NCBI GenBank assembly: GCA_016926855.1
Contig: JAFGNT010000021.1
Location: 62,001 to 126,000 of the forward strand
Direction of reading: 5' to 3'
DNA from: Methanomicrobiaceae archaeon
Lineage (GTDB): Archaea; Halobacteriota; Methanomicrobia; Methanomicrobiales; Methanomicrobiaceae
DNA: 64,000 nt
Under the pieces are notes generated by a model, which was not told the DNA's origin, did not search any database, and saw only the letters and a list, made by a program, of their open reading frames with translations. Position numbers and translations under genes: made by a program. How positions within the stretch are numbered: the stretch's first letter is position 1; the number at the start of each line of letters is the position of its first letter. Positions 10,468-20,581 of this stretch are shown piece after piece.

Positions 10468-10473
10468 ACCTCC

Positions 10474-11820
10474 TCACCGCCGATCGACCAGCCGTTTCGG
10501 GCGGCCCGTGACCCGGTGCAGTTCGAGGCCGCCGGGTCGTGTAACATGAAACAGGATCGCGAATGTCCCGTCGGCGTATGCACTCGCGAGAAGATCCCTC
10601 CCTGACAGGAACGACCTGAGAAAATTCTCTTCAACAATGCGGCGATCACAGGTACCGGGGTCTTCGCATTCGACGGAGACCCGCATGACGACGTCGCCTT
10701 CCGTATCTCCTCCGTACAGGAACGCCTCGTATTCCCCTGTCAGGTACTCCATGTTCTCCCGGAAAAAGACGCCTTGTTCGATGTCAACCCGGTTGACCGG
10801 TGACCCGTGAATCCATACCGTTTCGGCCTCGCGCTGGGGGGGTCCGATTTTCATGTGCGTTCTCCCGCAGGCGCACGTCTCCCGGGATACCACCACCGTC
10901 GTGTCGTCCGTATCATAGTTGATGAGAATGTTGCCCGACGTCTCCCCCTCCGGAAGCAGGGTTGTGAGAATGATGCGACCGCATTCGCCGTCACGCACAA
11001 ACTGCTGCAGAGCCGGATCGTAGAGATCGATATGCACGAGGTCCTCGGGGACGTGCAGGCCGCTTCGTCGGGTGCACTCCCCGCACATAGTGCCTTCCGT
11101 ACTGCCGTACGTATTGAACACCTCGCACCCCCAGCGTTCTTCAAGATAGGCACGCGACTCCCCGGCAAAACTCTCCCCCCCCACGATGAGGCGCTTTACA
11201 CCCGAGGACGCCGGCTCGATTCCGTCCTTCTCGAGCCTGCGGGCAAGGCGGAGGAGCTTGAACACACTGCCGACGATGCCGGTAGGCCGGAAATTCCGGA
11301 TGACCCGGGTGGGGAACGTGCACTTTCCTTCGGGGATGATCGTAAACCCGACCCGGTGGGCGGCGAGCGTCATGGTATTCGCACCCACGTTCATACCGTA
11401 ACTGGCACATACCGCCACCCGGTCCCCCGGGCCGAAACCCTGCGAGACGAATGCACGGGCATACTTTTCCGCGTACCGCATCCAGTCGTCCCATGTCAGG
11501 AAAAATGCCTTGGGCGTCCCGCTTGTTCCGGATGTCTCATGAATGGTGAAGATGTCCGGGCAGGGAGCACTTTTAAACTCATATGCGGGCGTCTCCGGCG
11601 GCTGGTGTTTCCGGATCATGGCGCCGGATATCACCGGGAGTCCGAGGAGATCTTCGTGCGACCGGATATCGCGGGGGTCGATCCCGTGTTCGTCGAACCA
11701 TTTCCGGTAAAACCGCGTATGGTCGACGGCATACCGGATCGTGTACCGGACCCGGTCGTCAATCAGCGCATCGAGATCTCCCCGGTCCATCGTTTCGATC
11801 GCCTGGTTGAAAAACGTCAT
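10474..11820 (-). CDS. Phenylacetate-CoA ligase / coenzyme F390 synthetase family protein
   Basis: ETSGTSGTPKAFFLTWDDW AMP-binding motif, NTYGSTEGTMCGEC, Cys-rich CACGRTHMKIG; start set at MTFFNQAIE (cat at 11818-11820). Confidence 0.85.
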   Translation of the reverse strand: MTFFNQAIETMDRGDLDALIDDRVRYTIRYAVDHTRFYRKWFDEHGIDPRDIRSHEDLLGLPVISGAMIRKHQPPETPAYEFKSAPCPDIFTIHETSGTSGTPKAFFLTWDDWMRYAEKYARAFVSQGFGPGDRVAVCASYGMNVGANTMTLAAHRVGFTIIPEGKCTFPTRVIRNFRPTGIVGSVFKLLRLARRLEKDGIEPASSGVKRLIVGGESFAGESRAYLEERWGCEVFNTYGSTEGTMCGECTRRSGLHVPEDLVHIDLYDPALQQFVRDGECGRIILTTLLPEGETSGNILINYDTDDTTVVVSRETCACGRTHMKIGPPQREAETVWIHGSPVNRVDIEQGVFFRENMEYLTGEYEAFLYGGDTEGDVVMRVSVECEDPGTCDRRIVEENFLRSFLSGRDLLASAYADGTFAILFHVTRPGGLELHRVTGRPKRLVDRR

Positions 11821-11872
11821 GAGACTCTCCTGATATGAAGGTTTTCGCCCGAAATGATAATGGCATCTCCGC

Positions 11873-12550
11873 TTACCCGAAAAATCCCCGGCTGATATCC
11901 GCGTCCTGCGAATATCCCCGCGACTCCCAGTATCCCCGGTATCCGGGATCGTCGGAGAGTTCGATCGCGGTGACCCACTTGATCCACTTATATCCCCACT
12001 TATCTTCGGCAACCAGGGAAAACGGGTACCCGCGTTCCGGGGGAATAGTGACGTTGTTCATCCGGTACGCGAGAATAATGTCATTGTCCTCGATATATGA
12101 CCGGGGAAACGAGGTCGAATACCCGTCGTATGCACGGAAGATAATGGTGTCGGACCGGGGATCTACGCCCGCGGGGCCGATAAGGTCTTTCACAAGCACG
12201 CCCTCCCAGAAGATTGTCGCGCTCCACCCTTCCACGCAGTCAAGCGTCAGGACTTTTCCGTACCGCGGGAATGATCCGATAATGTCGTCATACCGGTACT
12301 CGAGGGGGCGATTAACGAGCCCTTCGATGGAGAGGGAATAGGTAGTGATGGTGATATGCTGGGGGCCCCTGATGGAATTTTCCCGGAAATCACGGATCGA
12401 AGAGAGATCCTCACCCTCGTAATTCCTGATTTCTTTCGCTGACAACAGGGTGATTTCCGTCGAATCGCTGCCGGGTACCGCGAGCAGGAGGACGGCAATC
12501 AGGACACCACCGGCAATGACAATCAATGCAAGGGAAAGACGGGACGGCAT
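11873..12550 (-). CDS. Molybdopterin-dependent (sulfite oxidase-like) oxidoreductase, membrane anchored
   Basis: VLTLDCVEGWSATIFWEGVLVKDLI, SLVAEDKWGYKWIKWV; N-terminal TM helix; start chosen at MPSRLSLAL. Confidence 0.85.
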   Translation of the reverse strand: MPSRLSLALIVIAGGVLIAVLLLAVPGSDSTEITLLSAKEIRNYEGEDLSSIRDFRENSIRGPQHITITTYSLSIEGLVNRPLEYRYDDIIGSFPRYGKVLTLDCVEGWSATIFWEGVLVKDLIGPAGVDPRSDTIIFRAYDGYSTSFPRSYIEDNDIILAYRMNNVTIPPERGYPFSLVAEDKWGYKWIKWVTAIELSDDPGYRGYWESRGYSQDADISRGFFG

Positions 12551-12632
12551 CCGGATCACTTCATGGATGAACGAACAGGGACGGCGGACGTTAAAAGGGT
12601 TGTCGTGTGAAAAACCAGCGTCCGAAAAAAGG

Positions 12633-13145
12633 TTATTTTTCCCGGATATAATCAATAGCGTCCTGTGAGGCGGAGCGAATATCTTCGTCGGTATCGTTAA
12701 GAAGCTCTTTTAACGCCTCGATCGCGCTTGCGTCCTGTATCTCGCCGAGGGCGACAATCGCCCCCATTTTCACGCGGCGGTCAGTATCATGCAATGCCGT
12801 CGTCAGCGGATCGATGGCCTTTTTCCCGATGAGAATGAGCGCATCTGTCGCCCATAGCTGCACACGTGTTTTTTTGTCCTTAAACAGCTGGATGAGGTGC
12901 GGCACGGCCCGGGCGTCACCAATCTGCCCGAGAGCCCTGACGCAGCCTTCCCTGACCCGCCAGTCGTCGTCGTTCAGTGCTCCGATAAGGGGATACACCG
13001 CAGAATTTCCTTTCCGGACGAGGGCTTCCTCGGCAGCCTTCCGGGTCGGGCGGTCCTTCTCCTCGCGCAGATTCTCGATAAGTTCGGAGACATCTTTCGT
13101 GTCGAATGTCCGTTTATCGCCTTTTAAGAAATCAAAAAATCCCAT
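12633..13145 (-). CDS. HEAT-repeat protein
   Basis: Repeated LIGALNDDDWRVREGCVRALGQIGDARAVPHL units. Confidence 0.88.
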   Translation of the reverse strand: MGFFDFLKGDKRTFDTKDVSELIENLREEKDRPTRKAAEEALVRKGNSAVYPLIGALNDDDWRVREGCVRALGQIGDARAVPHLIQLFKDKKTRVQLWATDALILIGKKAIDPLTTALHDTDRRVKMGAIVALGEIQDASAIEALKELLNDTDEDIRSASQDAIDYIREK

Positions 13146-13279
13146 TGAGGAAAAACCTTACCTTTTTCGTGTAATAGTAGAGTATTTTTCAGTATATATC
13201 AACATTTGCAAAGCAATTGGCCTCGGAAACCACCCCATGCAGTGCACCGGGGTGCTCCTTGCGGATCGGTGTGACGGGA

Positions 13280-13636
13280 ATGACAGCTGACGACGATAAA
13301 GCCGGCAGACGGTACGAAAAACAGGAAAAACGCCTGAAGATTTTTATTGCACACCTGGACCATGACGAGGCGCCATACCGGTGGGGGGCTGCGGAGGCGC
13401 TCGGGCGGATGAGAGATGAGCGTGCCGTTGAACCGCTCATCGGGCGGCTGGATGACGACGACTGGCGGGTACGGCTGAAGGCCGCATGGTCGCTCGGGCA
13501 GATCGGCGATCCGCGGGCGCTGCCGCATCTCCGGCGCCTCATGAAAGACCCGCGGGAAGTCGTCGCCGATATGGCCGGCGAGGCGGTCCGCGGGATTCAG
13601 ATGCGGATGCTCAGAAAGATGCAGGAAAAGGAGTGA
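13280..13636 (+). CDS. HEAT-repeat protein
   Basis: PLIGRLDDDDWRVRLKAAWSLGQIGDPRALPHL; divergent from the 12633-13145 gene. Confidence 0.85.
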   Translation: MTADDDKAGRRYEKQEKRLKIFIAHLDHDEAPYRWGAAEALGRMRDERAVEPLIGRLDDDDWRVRLKAAWSLGQIGDPRALPHLRRLMKDPREVVADMAGEAVRGIQMRMLRKMQEKE

Positions 13637-13755
13637 CATCTCCCCGGATCTCCAGATAGGTATATGCATTCTTCAGCCGGTATAGTCTTGTATACACACC
13701 GGTTCCGGGGCAAAATCGCTCAGGCCGGTGAAAGTACGTGGGTCCGGTGACGAAT

Positions 13756-14313
13756 ATGCTTGAACTTATCGGAATTGCCGTTCTAATCATAGTGCTTGTC
13801 GTACTGGCAGGCTGGTTTGTGAGCATCTACAACAGATTTTTCAGCCTGAAAAACTCGGGTGAAGCCACGCTCGGGCAGATCCGGGTTGCGATGAAGAAAC
13901 GTCTTGATATGATTACCCAGCTGCTCGGCTCGGTGAAGAGTTATGCCGCGTTTGAGAAGGAGACACTCGTAAAAGTGACCGAAATGCGGGGGAGTGTCGG
14001 ATCGGCCGGTGCGGGAGACCTCAACGAAGTCGAGGCCGCATCACGGTCAATCCTCGGCAGGCTCCTTGCCGTCGTTGAAAGCTATCCCGATCTCAAGACC
14101 TCGACTACGGTTAAAGAGCTGATGGCATCCATTCGCGAGGTCGAGGCCGAGATTGCGCGGCAGCGGTATACCTACAATAATATCGCCCAGCAGCTCAATA
14201 CGATGACCGAAACCATCCCCTCGAACATCGTCGCGGGACTCATCGGGATGCAGAAGATGGAGTACCTGCAGTTCTCCGAGGAGATCGAAAAGCCGCCGGA
14301 GATTGCATTCTAG
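13756..14313 (+). CDS. lemA: LemA family protein
   Basis: N-terminal [52 protein letters not shown]. Confidence 0.9.
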   Translation: MLELIGIAVLIIVLVVLAGWFVSIYNRFFSLKNSGEATLGQIRVAMKKRLDMITQLLGSVKSYAAFEKETLVKVTEMRGSVGSAGAGDLNEVEAASRSILGRLLAVVESYPDLKTSTTVKELMASIREVEAEIARQRYTYNNIAQQLNTMTETIPSNIVAGLIGMQKMEYLQFSEEIEKPPEIAF

Positions 14314-14325
14314 AGGAGTCCGGCT

Positions 14326-16152
14326 GTGAACGAAACGCGGCAGATTGTACTGCTCGTAGCCATCACCGCAGCCCTTGGCATACTCGCCGTCGCTGCCGTG
14401 GCCGTCATACCATCGCTTCTCGAAGGCGATCTGGTTGTTGACTCCTACGAGGCGGTGCTGCATGAAAACGGGACGCTCGTCGAGCGGTACACCTACGAGG
14501 TGAAGACATCCGGAACATACCGGATGCTCTACCGCACCTGGGATGCCTCCCTGGCATTTGAACCGGTGGATTCTCCGCATGTCGAATATATCGGGATGCA
14601 GGTCCCCGCCGGCGTGATCGGGTATGCGAAAGATGCACAGGGCACGGTCATACTGGAGGGTGCAGGGGACGATTCCGCCCGGGCGTTTGTCCGGGAGCGT
14701 GCCCTCGCAAACGAGGTGGGCCTCTACCGTCCCGCATACTTCGGTGCGGGAACATACACCGTGGAGTATGTGTTCCGCATCGCTCCTCCGATTGAATACG
14801 ATGCCGATGCTGTGCACCTGAACCTGCAGTTCGCACGCAGCCATATCCCGTACCGCCGTGTTTCGATCACCCTTCCCGCCCGCGGTGTGGAGGCTGTCTA
14901 CCCGCACCCGCCCCTGCTCACGACCACGCAGGCGGGAGATGCCATTCGTATAACAGGCAGTTCACCGCAGGACGACCTCCTCGAGATCGAACTGCTGCTC
15001 GCTCCCGGTATGCAGGACTCCCTGTACGGGTTTCCCCGTTCCGTCCCGGATGTCCGTGCACAGACGGAATCTGCCAATGCTCTTTACAGCGCCCCCTTCA
15101 CCGCCGCGAGTGTCCTCGGACCGTTAGCCGTGCTGATTGTTCTTGCCCTGCCGCTCCTCCTTGCCGGGCTCTGGTACCGTTCAGGGCGGGAAGCGGACGT
15201 GACGGTGCCGGAGTTTCTCAGTTTTGTCCCGAACCCGAAACTGAAACCCTGGCAGGTTACCCTGCTCTTTCAGGGCGACGCAGGGGATTTCAGCGAAAAC
15301 GGGTTTCAGGCGACACTGCTCGATCTTCACCGCCGCGGTCTGCTGCGGATCGAGGAGAAAGAGGGCGGGAAGGGCGTGATCATCACGATACCGGACAGTC
15401 ACGTGATCGACGCCCCGGAGACGGATGCCTACGAACGCCGTGTCATGACATTCATCTCGAACGCCGCAACGGACGGGCGGCTTGACACCGGCGAATTCGA
15501 GGCGCTCGCCGGGGCGGCCCGCGATTCGCTGCAGACGCGGACAGAGGTGATGCGGATCCAGCAGACGCTCACGGCGCTCATGGGTACCGCCGACAGGTCG
15601 ATCGTCCGCACCTACGTGGTCGAGGGACGGGAGCGGCTGCTCCCGTTCGCGTTCCTCGGCGCCATCCCCCTCGGCCTTGTCATTTTAATCCTTGTACTCG
15701 CACCGGGCACAGTGCAGATCCTTGCCGGGGCTGTAGCGCTGTATGCCGTGGTGCTCATCCAGGTCGTCATCGCCGCACTCTTCCCGACCACTCTCTTCGG
15801 CCAATGGAAAGGCGACGGGTATGCGGAAAAGCTCAGATGGGACGCATTTACGCATTTCCTCTCTGACCTTGCCCTCATCCGCCAGTACTCCCCCGACGAT
15901 ATGAGTATGTGGGGCGAGTGGCTCGTGTACGGCACGGCGCTCGGTGTCGGCGACAGGGTGGAGGCGGCGATGAAGGACCTCAACATCACCGTACGCGATG
16001 CGGGCGTCCCGCTCTACTCGCATATGCACCTTGCATTCGTCCCCATCATCGCCTTCGCCCCGCCGTCATCCGGCGGCGGAGGAGGATTTGGTGGGGGCGG
16101 GGGATTCGGCGGCGGAGGCGGATTCGGCGGTGGCGGTGCGGGCGGCCGCTGA
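14326..16152 (+). CDS. DUF2207 domain membrane protein with Gly-rich C-terminus
   Basis: GTG start; DSYEAVLHENGTLVERYTYEV; C-terminal SSGGGGGFGGGGGFGGGGGFGGGGAGGR; adjacent to lemA as in many genomes. Confidence 0.85.
   Translation: MNETRQIVLLVAITAALGILAVAAVAVIPSLLEGDLVVDSYEAVLHENGTLVERYTYEVKTSGTYRMLYRTWDASLAFEPVDSPHVEYIGMQVPAGVIGYAKDAQGTVILEGAGDDSARAFVRERALANEVGLYRPAYFGAGTYTVEYVFRIAPPIEYDADAVHLNLQFARSHIPYRRVSITLPARGVEAVYPHPPLLTTTQAGDAIRITGSSPQDDLLEIELLLAPGMQDSLYGFPRSVPDVRAQTESANALYSAPFTAASVLGPLAVLIVLALPLLLAGLWYRSGREADVTVPEFLSFVPNPKLKPWQVTLLFQGDAGDFSENGFQATLLDLHRRGLLRIEEKEGGKGVIITIPDSHVIDAPETDAYERRVMTFISNAATDGRLDTGEFEALAGAARDSLQTRTEVMRIQQTLTALMGTADRSIVRTYVVEGRERLLPFAFLGAIPLGLVILILVLAPGTVQILAGAVALYAVVLIQVVIAALFPTTLFGQWKGDGYAEKLRWDAFTHFLSDLALIRQYSPDDMSMWGEWLVYGTALGVGDRVEAAMKDLNITVRDAGVPLYSHMHLAFVPIIAFAPPSSGGGGGFGGGGGFGGGGGFGGGGAGGR
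16070..16149 (+). repeat. Coding GC-rich tandem repeat encoding (GGGGGF)n tail
   Basis: ggcggcggaggaggatttggtgggggcgggggattcggc... within the DUF2207 gene. Confidence 0.8.
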
Positions 16153-16156
16153 CTTT

Positions 16157-16447
16157 TCAGTCGGCTGCAGGGACGGGCAGGAATGTCTGCCCTTCACGGC
16201 CGGCGGGACGGGTACCCCCGTCCTCCTTCTGTTCGATCTCTTTAAGCATTTCAACAAGCACGGAGAAGACCGCCGCTTCGAGAGGATCGTCAAACGCATA
16301 GAACCCCTCGCTCGCGTGCTTCTTCGCCATCTCCGAAATTCGCTCCGCATATACCTGGTCCTCCTTTCTCATTGCCTTTCGTGCCCGCATCCAGCGGTCC
16401 GACGTGTTCTTCACTCCGAGCCTGATGCTCTCAAAACTTCTTCCCAT
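16157..16447 (-). CDS. Small helical protein, unknown function
   Basis: Complete ORF with plausible composition (MGRSFESIRLGVKNTSDRWMRARKAMRKEDQVYAERISEMAKKH). Confidence 0.65.
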   Translation of the reverse strand: MGRSFESIRLGVKNTSDRWMRARKAMRKEDQVYAERISEMAKKHASEGFYAFDDPLEAAVFSVLVEMLKEIEQKEDGGTRPAGREGQTFLPVPAAD

Positions 16448-16566
16448 GGCATGTCACCACCAGAGATGTCAGGGCGGCAGTGATAAGACCCCGGGTGCGG
16501 GTGAGGTGAAAGTAACGGCGCAGGGCCGGATACTTTATGGGCGAATCGCGACTATATGCCGGTACA

Positions 16567-18348
16567 ATGCCACCGGACGGTTATGCGGGCAGGATTCTCG
16601 CCGTGGATCTCTCCCGGAAAACACTCTCGAACGAGCCCCTTCCTCCTGAATGGAAGGACCGCTATCTCGGCGGCCGGGGATTCGGCGTTGCAGCGGTGCG
16701 CGAACGCGTCAGGCCCGGGACGGATCCCTTCGCTCCGGAGAACGTGCTCGTTTTTGCAGCAGGCCCCCTCACGGGAAGCGGCATGCCCCTCGGTGCACGG
16801 TATGACGTGGTCACCGCATCGCCCCTCACCGGGACGCTGACATCCGCGAACAGCGGCGGGTTTTTCGGTACGGCATTAAAAAGGGCGGGGTTCGATGCCG
16901 TGATCATCTCCGGCGCCTCCGCAACCCCCCTGTACCTGTACATCGACGGACAGGCGGAACTCCGGGATGCTTCCGCGTACCACGGCATGGGAACCGGGGA
17001 GACCGCCCGGGCGATTGCCGCCGATACGGGGGAGGCGGGGATCCGGGTGGCCGCGATCGGCCCCGCCGGTGAACGACGGTGCCGGATGGCGGCGGTGATG
17101 AACGACGGGGGACGGGCCGCAGGACGGGGCGGGGTCGGCGCCGTGATGGGCGCGAAGAACGTAAAAGCGGTGGCGGTGCTGGGTACCGGCACGGTCGGGG
17201 TTGCCGACCCGGAGCGTGCCCGCGATGTCGGGAGGCAGATCCTCCGTACCCTGAAGGAGACGGGTCTCACTACCGGCAGCCTCCGGACACACGGAACTGC
17301 GGGGGTGCTGCCACGGATAAACGGGCTCGGTATCCTGCCGACCCGGAACTTCCGGGAGGGGATGTTTGAGGGTGCGGAAAACGTCTCCGGAGAGCGGATG
17401 ACCGAAACGCTGCTGAAAGGCAGAAAGCCCTGCTATGCATGCAGCGTCGGGTGCGGGCGGATCACCGAATCCGGCGGTGTGTCGGGCGAGGGGCCGGAAT
17501 ACGAAACCATCTGGGCGCTGGGCCCGGCATGCGGCATCGACGACCTCCCGAAGATTGCAGAGGCAAACTACCTCTGCAACGAGCTCGGGCTCGATACGAT
17601 CTCCACGGGATCCACCATCGCCTGTGCCATGGAGATCGCGGAAGACGGCCATATCGACACCGGTTTCCGGTTCGGGGATGCCGGGGCGCTCGGCAGGATC
17701 GTGCGGATGATCGGGTATCGCGAGGGTATCGGGGATCTCCTTGCCGAGGGCTCGTACCGCACGGCGGCTTTTGTCGGGCACCCGGACTATTCCATGAGCG
17801 TGAAGGGGCAGGAGCTCCCGGCATATGACCCGAGAGGGCTGCAGGGGCTCGGCCTGAACTATGCGACCTCCGTCCGGGGCGGGTGCCACGTCTACGGGAA
17901 TATGCTGTACGCGGAGGTGATCGGCTCGCCCGTCAGACTCGACCCGTATACGACGGAGGGGAAGGCGGAATGGACGAAGGAATTCCAGGATCTCGGTGCC
18001 GCCATCGATGCGGCCGGGATCTGCATCTTTACCGAACGGGTGCTCTGGGCGCCGGAGTATGCCCTGATGGTCGCTGCCGTCACCGGACGGGAAATCGACG
18101 CGAAGGGGCTGCTCCGGACCGGCGAGCGCATCTGGAACCTCCAGAAGCTCTGGAATATCGGGGCGGGGCTGACCCGGGACGACGACACTCTTCCGGCCCG
18201 CTTCCTGACTGTTCCGCTCCGCGAGGGGCCGCCTGCCGGCGAAGTCTGGCGACGGGACGAGCTCCTCCCGGCATATTATGCGGCACGCGGGTGGGACGAA
18301 CAGGGTGTGCCGAAACCGGAGACACTCCGGGCGCTGGATATTGCCTGA
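16567..18348 (+). CDS. aor: Tungsten-containing aldehyde:ferredoxin oxidoreductase
   Basis: GGRGFGVAAVRER, GRAAGRGGVGAVMGAKNVKAVAV, CYACSVGCGR [4Fe-4S] motif, LGLNYATSVRGGCHV. Confidence 0.93.
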   Translation: MPPDGYAGRILAVDLSRKTLSNEPLPPEWKDRYLGGRGFGVAAVRERVRPGTDPFAPENVLVFAAGPLTGSGMPLGARYDVVTASPLTGTLTSANSGGFFGTALKRAGFDAVIISGASATPLYLYIDGQAELRDASAYHGMGTGETARAIAADTGEAGIRVAAIGPAGERRCRMAAVMNDGGRAAGRGGVGAVMGAKNVKAVAVLGTGTVGVADPERARDVGRQILRTLKETGLTTGSLRTHGTAGVLPRINGLGILPTRNFREGMFEGAENVSGERMTETLLKGRKPCYACSVGCGRITESGGVSGEGPEYETIWALGPACGIDDLPKIAEANYLCNELGLDTISTGSTIACAMEIAEDGHIDTGFRFGDAGALGRIVRMIGYREGIGDLLAEGSYRTAAFVGHPDYSMSVKGQELPAYDPRGLQGLGLNYATSVRGGCHVYGNMLYAEVIGSPVRLDPYTTEGKAEWTKEFQDLGAAIDAAGICIFTERVLWAPEYALMVAAVTGREIDAKGLLRTGERIWNLQKLWNIGAGLTRDDDTLPARFLTVPLREGPPAGEVWRRDELLPAYYAARGWDEQGVPKPETLRALDIA

Positions 18349-18357
18349 AAATGCGTT

Positions 18358-19338
18358 TTAATCGTTTCGCTTCGCCAGAAGGCGGACGAGCGATACGGTG
18401 GCGGGGTGCGGCGCCCCTGCGGGAACGGCATACCGGCTGCCGCCGAGTGCATCGATGATGGCTCGGATTGCTTCGCCTGCAGACGGGCTGTAGCCACCCT
18501 CGAGCAGGATGGCGGCAGGGAGGCGGACGGCATCCGTGAGAAGCGTTGTAAACATCCCGAAATCCCGGGGAAACAGCGCCATTCCCCCCAGCATATCATC
18601 ATGCAGCGAATCCTGGCCCGCCGAGATGATCAGTGCTTCGGGGCGGTACTGCACGATCGCGGGAAGAAACACATTTGTGAATACATGCGCATAATCCGCT
18701 CCCGTTGATCCGCCCTCGAGCGGGGCGTTGATGGAATATCCCTCGCCCGGGCCGACTCCCGTCTCCCACGGCATGCCGCTCCCGGGAAATATACCGCCAT
18801 GGTGCACGGAAAGGTAGAGGACGCGGTCGGTATGGTACCAGATATACTGCGTGCCGTTGCCGTGGTGGACGTCCCAGTCGACGATTGCCACCCGGTCGAC
18901 CGAGGTCAGTGCGGCCGCCGCTGCGATTGAGGGGTTGTTGAAGATGCAGAATCCCATCGAGTGGTTCGGGAGGGCGTGATGGCCGGGGGGACGCATCAGC
19001 GACAGCGTGTGCGTGCCGCCGAGCGCCTGCTCCACGGCCTGGACGGCCGCTCCCGCCGCATACCGGGCAATTTCGTAGGAATCCCGGGTAATGTAGGTAT
19101 CGGGGTCTAAAAACCTGACATCACCATCCGGGCAGCAGTCGCACGCGTTTTGGACGAGGGCGATGTGCCCGGGCAGGTGGACACGGCGGATCTCTTCGAT
19201 CGTCGCCATCCGCGCCTCACGACGGGGAGTGCCGGCAGGCACGCCCGAACAGGCAATCGCGATGCGCTCCTGCGACTCCGGGTGTCCCGGCAGATCATGG
19301 AGGGCACAGGCGGGATGCGTGATCACCGAACATGTCAT
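18358..19338 (-). CDS. Histone deacetylase-family (acetoin utilisation/AcuC-like) protein
   Basis: HPESQERI, RPPGHHALPNHSMGFCIFNNPSIAAA, VDWDVHHGNGTQ, LEGGYS. Confidence 0.92.
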   Translation of the reverse strand: MTCSVITHPACALHDLPGHPESQERIAIACSGVPAGTPRREARMATIEEIRRVHLPGHIALVQNACDCCPDGDVRFLDPDTYITRDSYEIARYAAGAAVQAVEQALGGTHTLSLMRPPGHHALPNHSMGFCIFNNPSIAAAAALTSVDRVAIVDWDVHHGNGTQYIWYHTDRVLYLSVHHGGIFPGSGMPWETGVGPGEGYSINAPLEGGSTGADYAHVFTNVFLPAIVQYRPEALIISAGQDSLHDDMLGGMALFPRDFGMFTTLLTDAVRLPAAILLEGGYSPSAGEAIRAIIDALGGSRYAVPAGAPHPATVSLVRLLAKRND

Positions 19339-19391
19339 TGCAGAGCACTACAGCCTGCCGGTTCATGAACCTGCCGGTGGAAGGGAATGGT

Positions 19392-20540
19392 TCAGCCGAT
19401 GATCCGCCGGAGAATGGGCGTTTTAACGTCCACCGCACCGGAGGGGCAGAGTTCCTGGCAGCAGAAGCACCTGATGCAGAGGCTGTAGTCGATATCGGGT
19501 ATGCTGCCCTTCGAAAATGCAATGGCCCCCGGCGGGCAGTCTTCCGCACAGACACCGCACCGGACACAGCGGCCGGGATCGATCACGGGGCGGTTCGCAA
19601 GCAGACGATCCGCAATGGCGAAGAAGGCGGGGGGAATCCGGCCGAGGTCCCGCACGTCCGGGTGCCGGAAGCCGGATACCCGCACATCTTCAAGGGGGGG
19701 ACCGTGGAGCGGTATCTCCTCCATGCCGCCGGGCCCGGAACCACGTTCCAGCGCACACGTGATCGTCGGCACGGAAAAAGGATCGATCCCGACGATACTG
19801 GTGGCGACGAAATCAATCGCGGGGCAGCTCCGGCCCGCAAGAACGAGGCCGATCTGACGCGGCGTTCCGGACTGGGGCCCGGTGCCTTCCATGCCGACCA
19901 CCGCATCCATGACGGTCAGGTCGGGCGGAAACGTGTCATGCAGGTCGAGCAGCAGTTCCGCAAATGTGGTGACGTCCCTGCCGGCGTGCAGGTGATACTC
20001 GGCCTTGATAATGCCGGGGATATACCCGTACAGCAGTTTGACGGCGCCCGTGAACAGGGTGAACTGGTGCGTCTTGAGTTTGGGGAGGCAGATGACCGCA
20101 TCCACCGCATCGAGCATCGAGGTGACGGTGAATTTCTTAAACGTCCTCGCCCGGTCGGACACCCGTTCCATGCGGGGCTCGTCGAAGTACGCCATGGTCG
20201 CCCCGGTCTCCTCGATAACATCCAGAATGCCGGTTTTTTTAAGCAGCGCCCGGTACGAGGCCGGGGTATTCCGCCCGCCCGGCGAGTCCCCGACAATCGC
20301 CTCGGCGCCGCATTCCTGCACCATGCGGATGACCGCCCTGACGATCTCCGGGTGGGTGGTCACCGCGTCCTCCGGGCGTTTCGCCGCAAGCAGGTTGATC
20401 TTCAGGAGAATACGGCTCCCTTCCCGCGCTACGGATGCGATTCCGCCGAAGGGGACTAGGCTTTCTTCAATCGCCTGCCTGACGATCGCGGGGTCATACG
20501 AATCGCACCGGGCAATGGCGACGTCATAGGGCACGGGCAT
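19392..20540 (-). CDS. DUF362 protein with C-terminal 2x[4Fe-4S] ferredoxin domain
   Basis: KINLLAAKRPEDAVTTHPEIVRAVI, VGDSPGG, CVRCGVCAEDCPPGAI and CIRCFCCQELCPSGAV. Confidence 0.9.
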   Translation of the reverse strand: MPVPYDVAIARCDSYDPAIVRQAIEESLVPFGGIASVAREGSRILLKINLLAAKRPEDAVTTHPEIVRAVIRMVQECGAEAIVGDSPGGRNTPASYRALLKKTGILDVIEETGATMAYFDEPRMERVSDRARTFKKFTVTSMLDAVDAVICLPKLKTHQFTLFTGAVKLLYGYIPGIIKAEYHLHAGRDVTTFAELLLDLHDTFPPDLTVMDAVVGMEGTGPQSGTPRQIGLVLAGRSCPAIDFVATSIVGIDPFSVPTITCALERGSGPGGMEEIPLHGPPLEDVRVSGFRHPDVRDLGRIPPAFFAIADRLLANRPVIDPGRCVRCGVCAEDCPPGAIAFSKGSIPDIDYSLCIRCFCCQELCPSGAVDVKTPILRRIIG

Positions 20541-20581
20541 ACAGGGGTATCGGCATACCGCGTAAAAAAGGTGTTTCCCGG

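Noticed and set aside
16070-16149. Tandem GGCGGCGGA-type DNA repeat as a regulatory or mobile element
   Set aside because: It encodes the Gly-rich tail typical of DUF2207 proteins.
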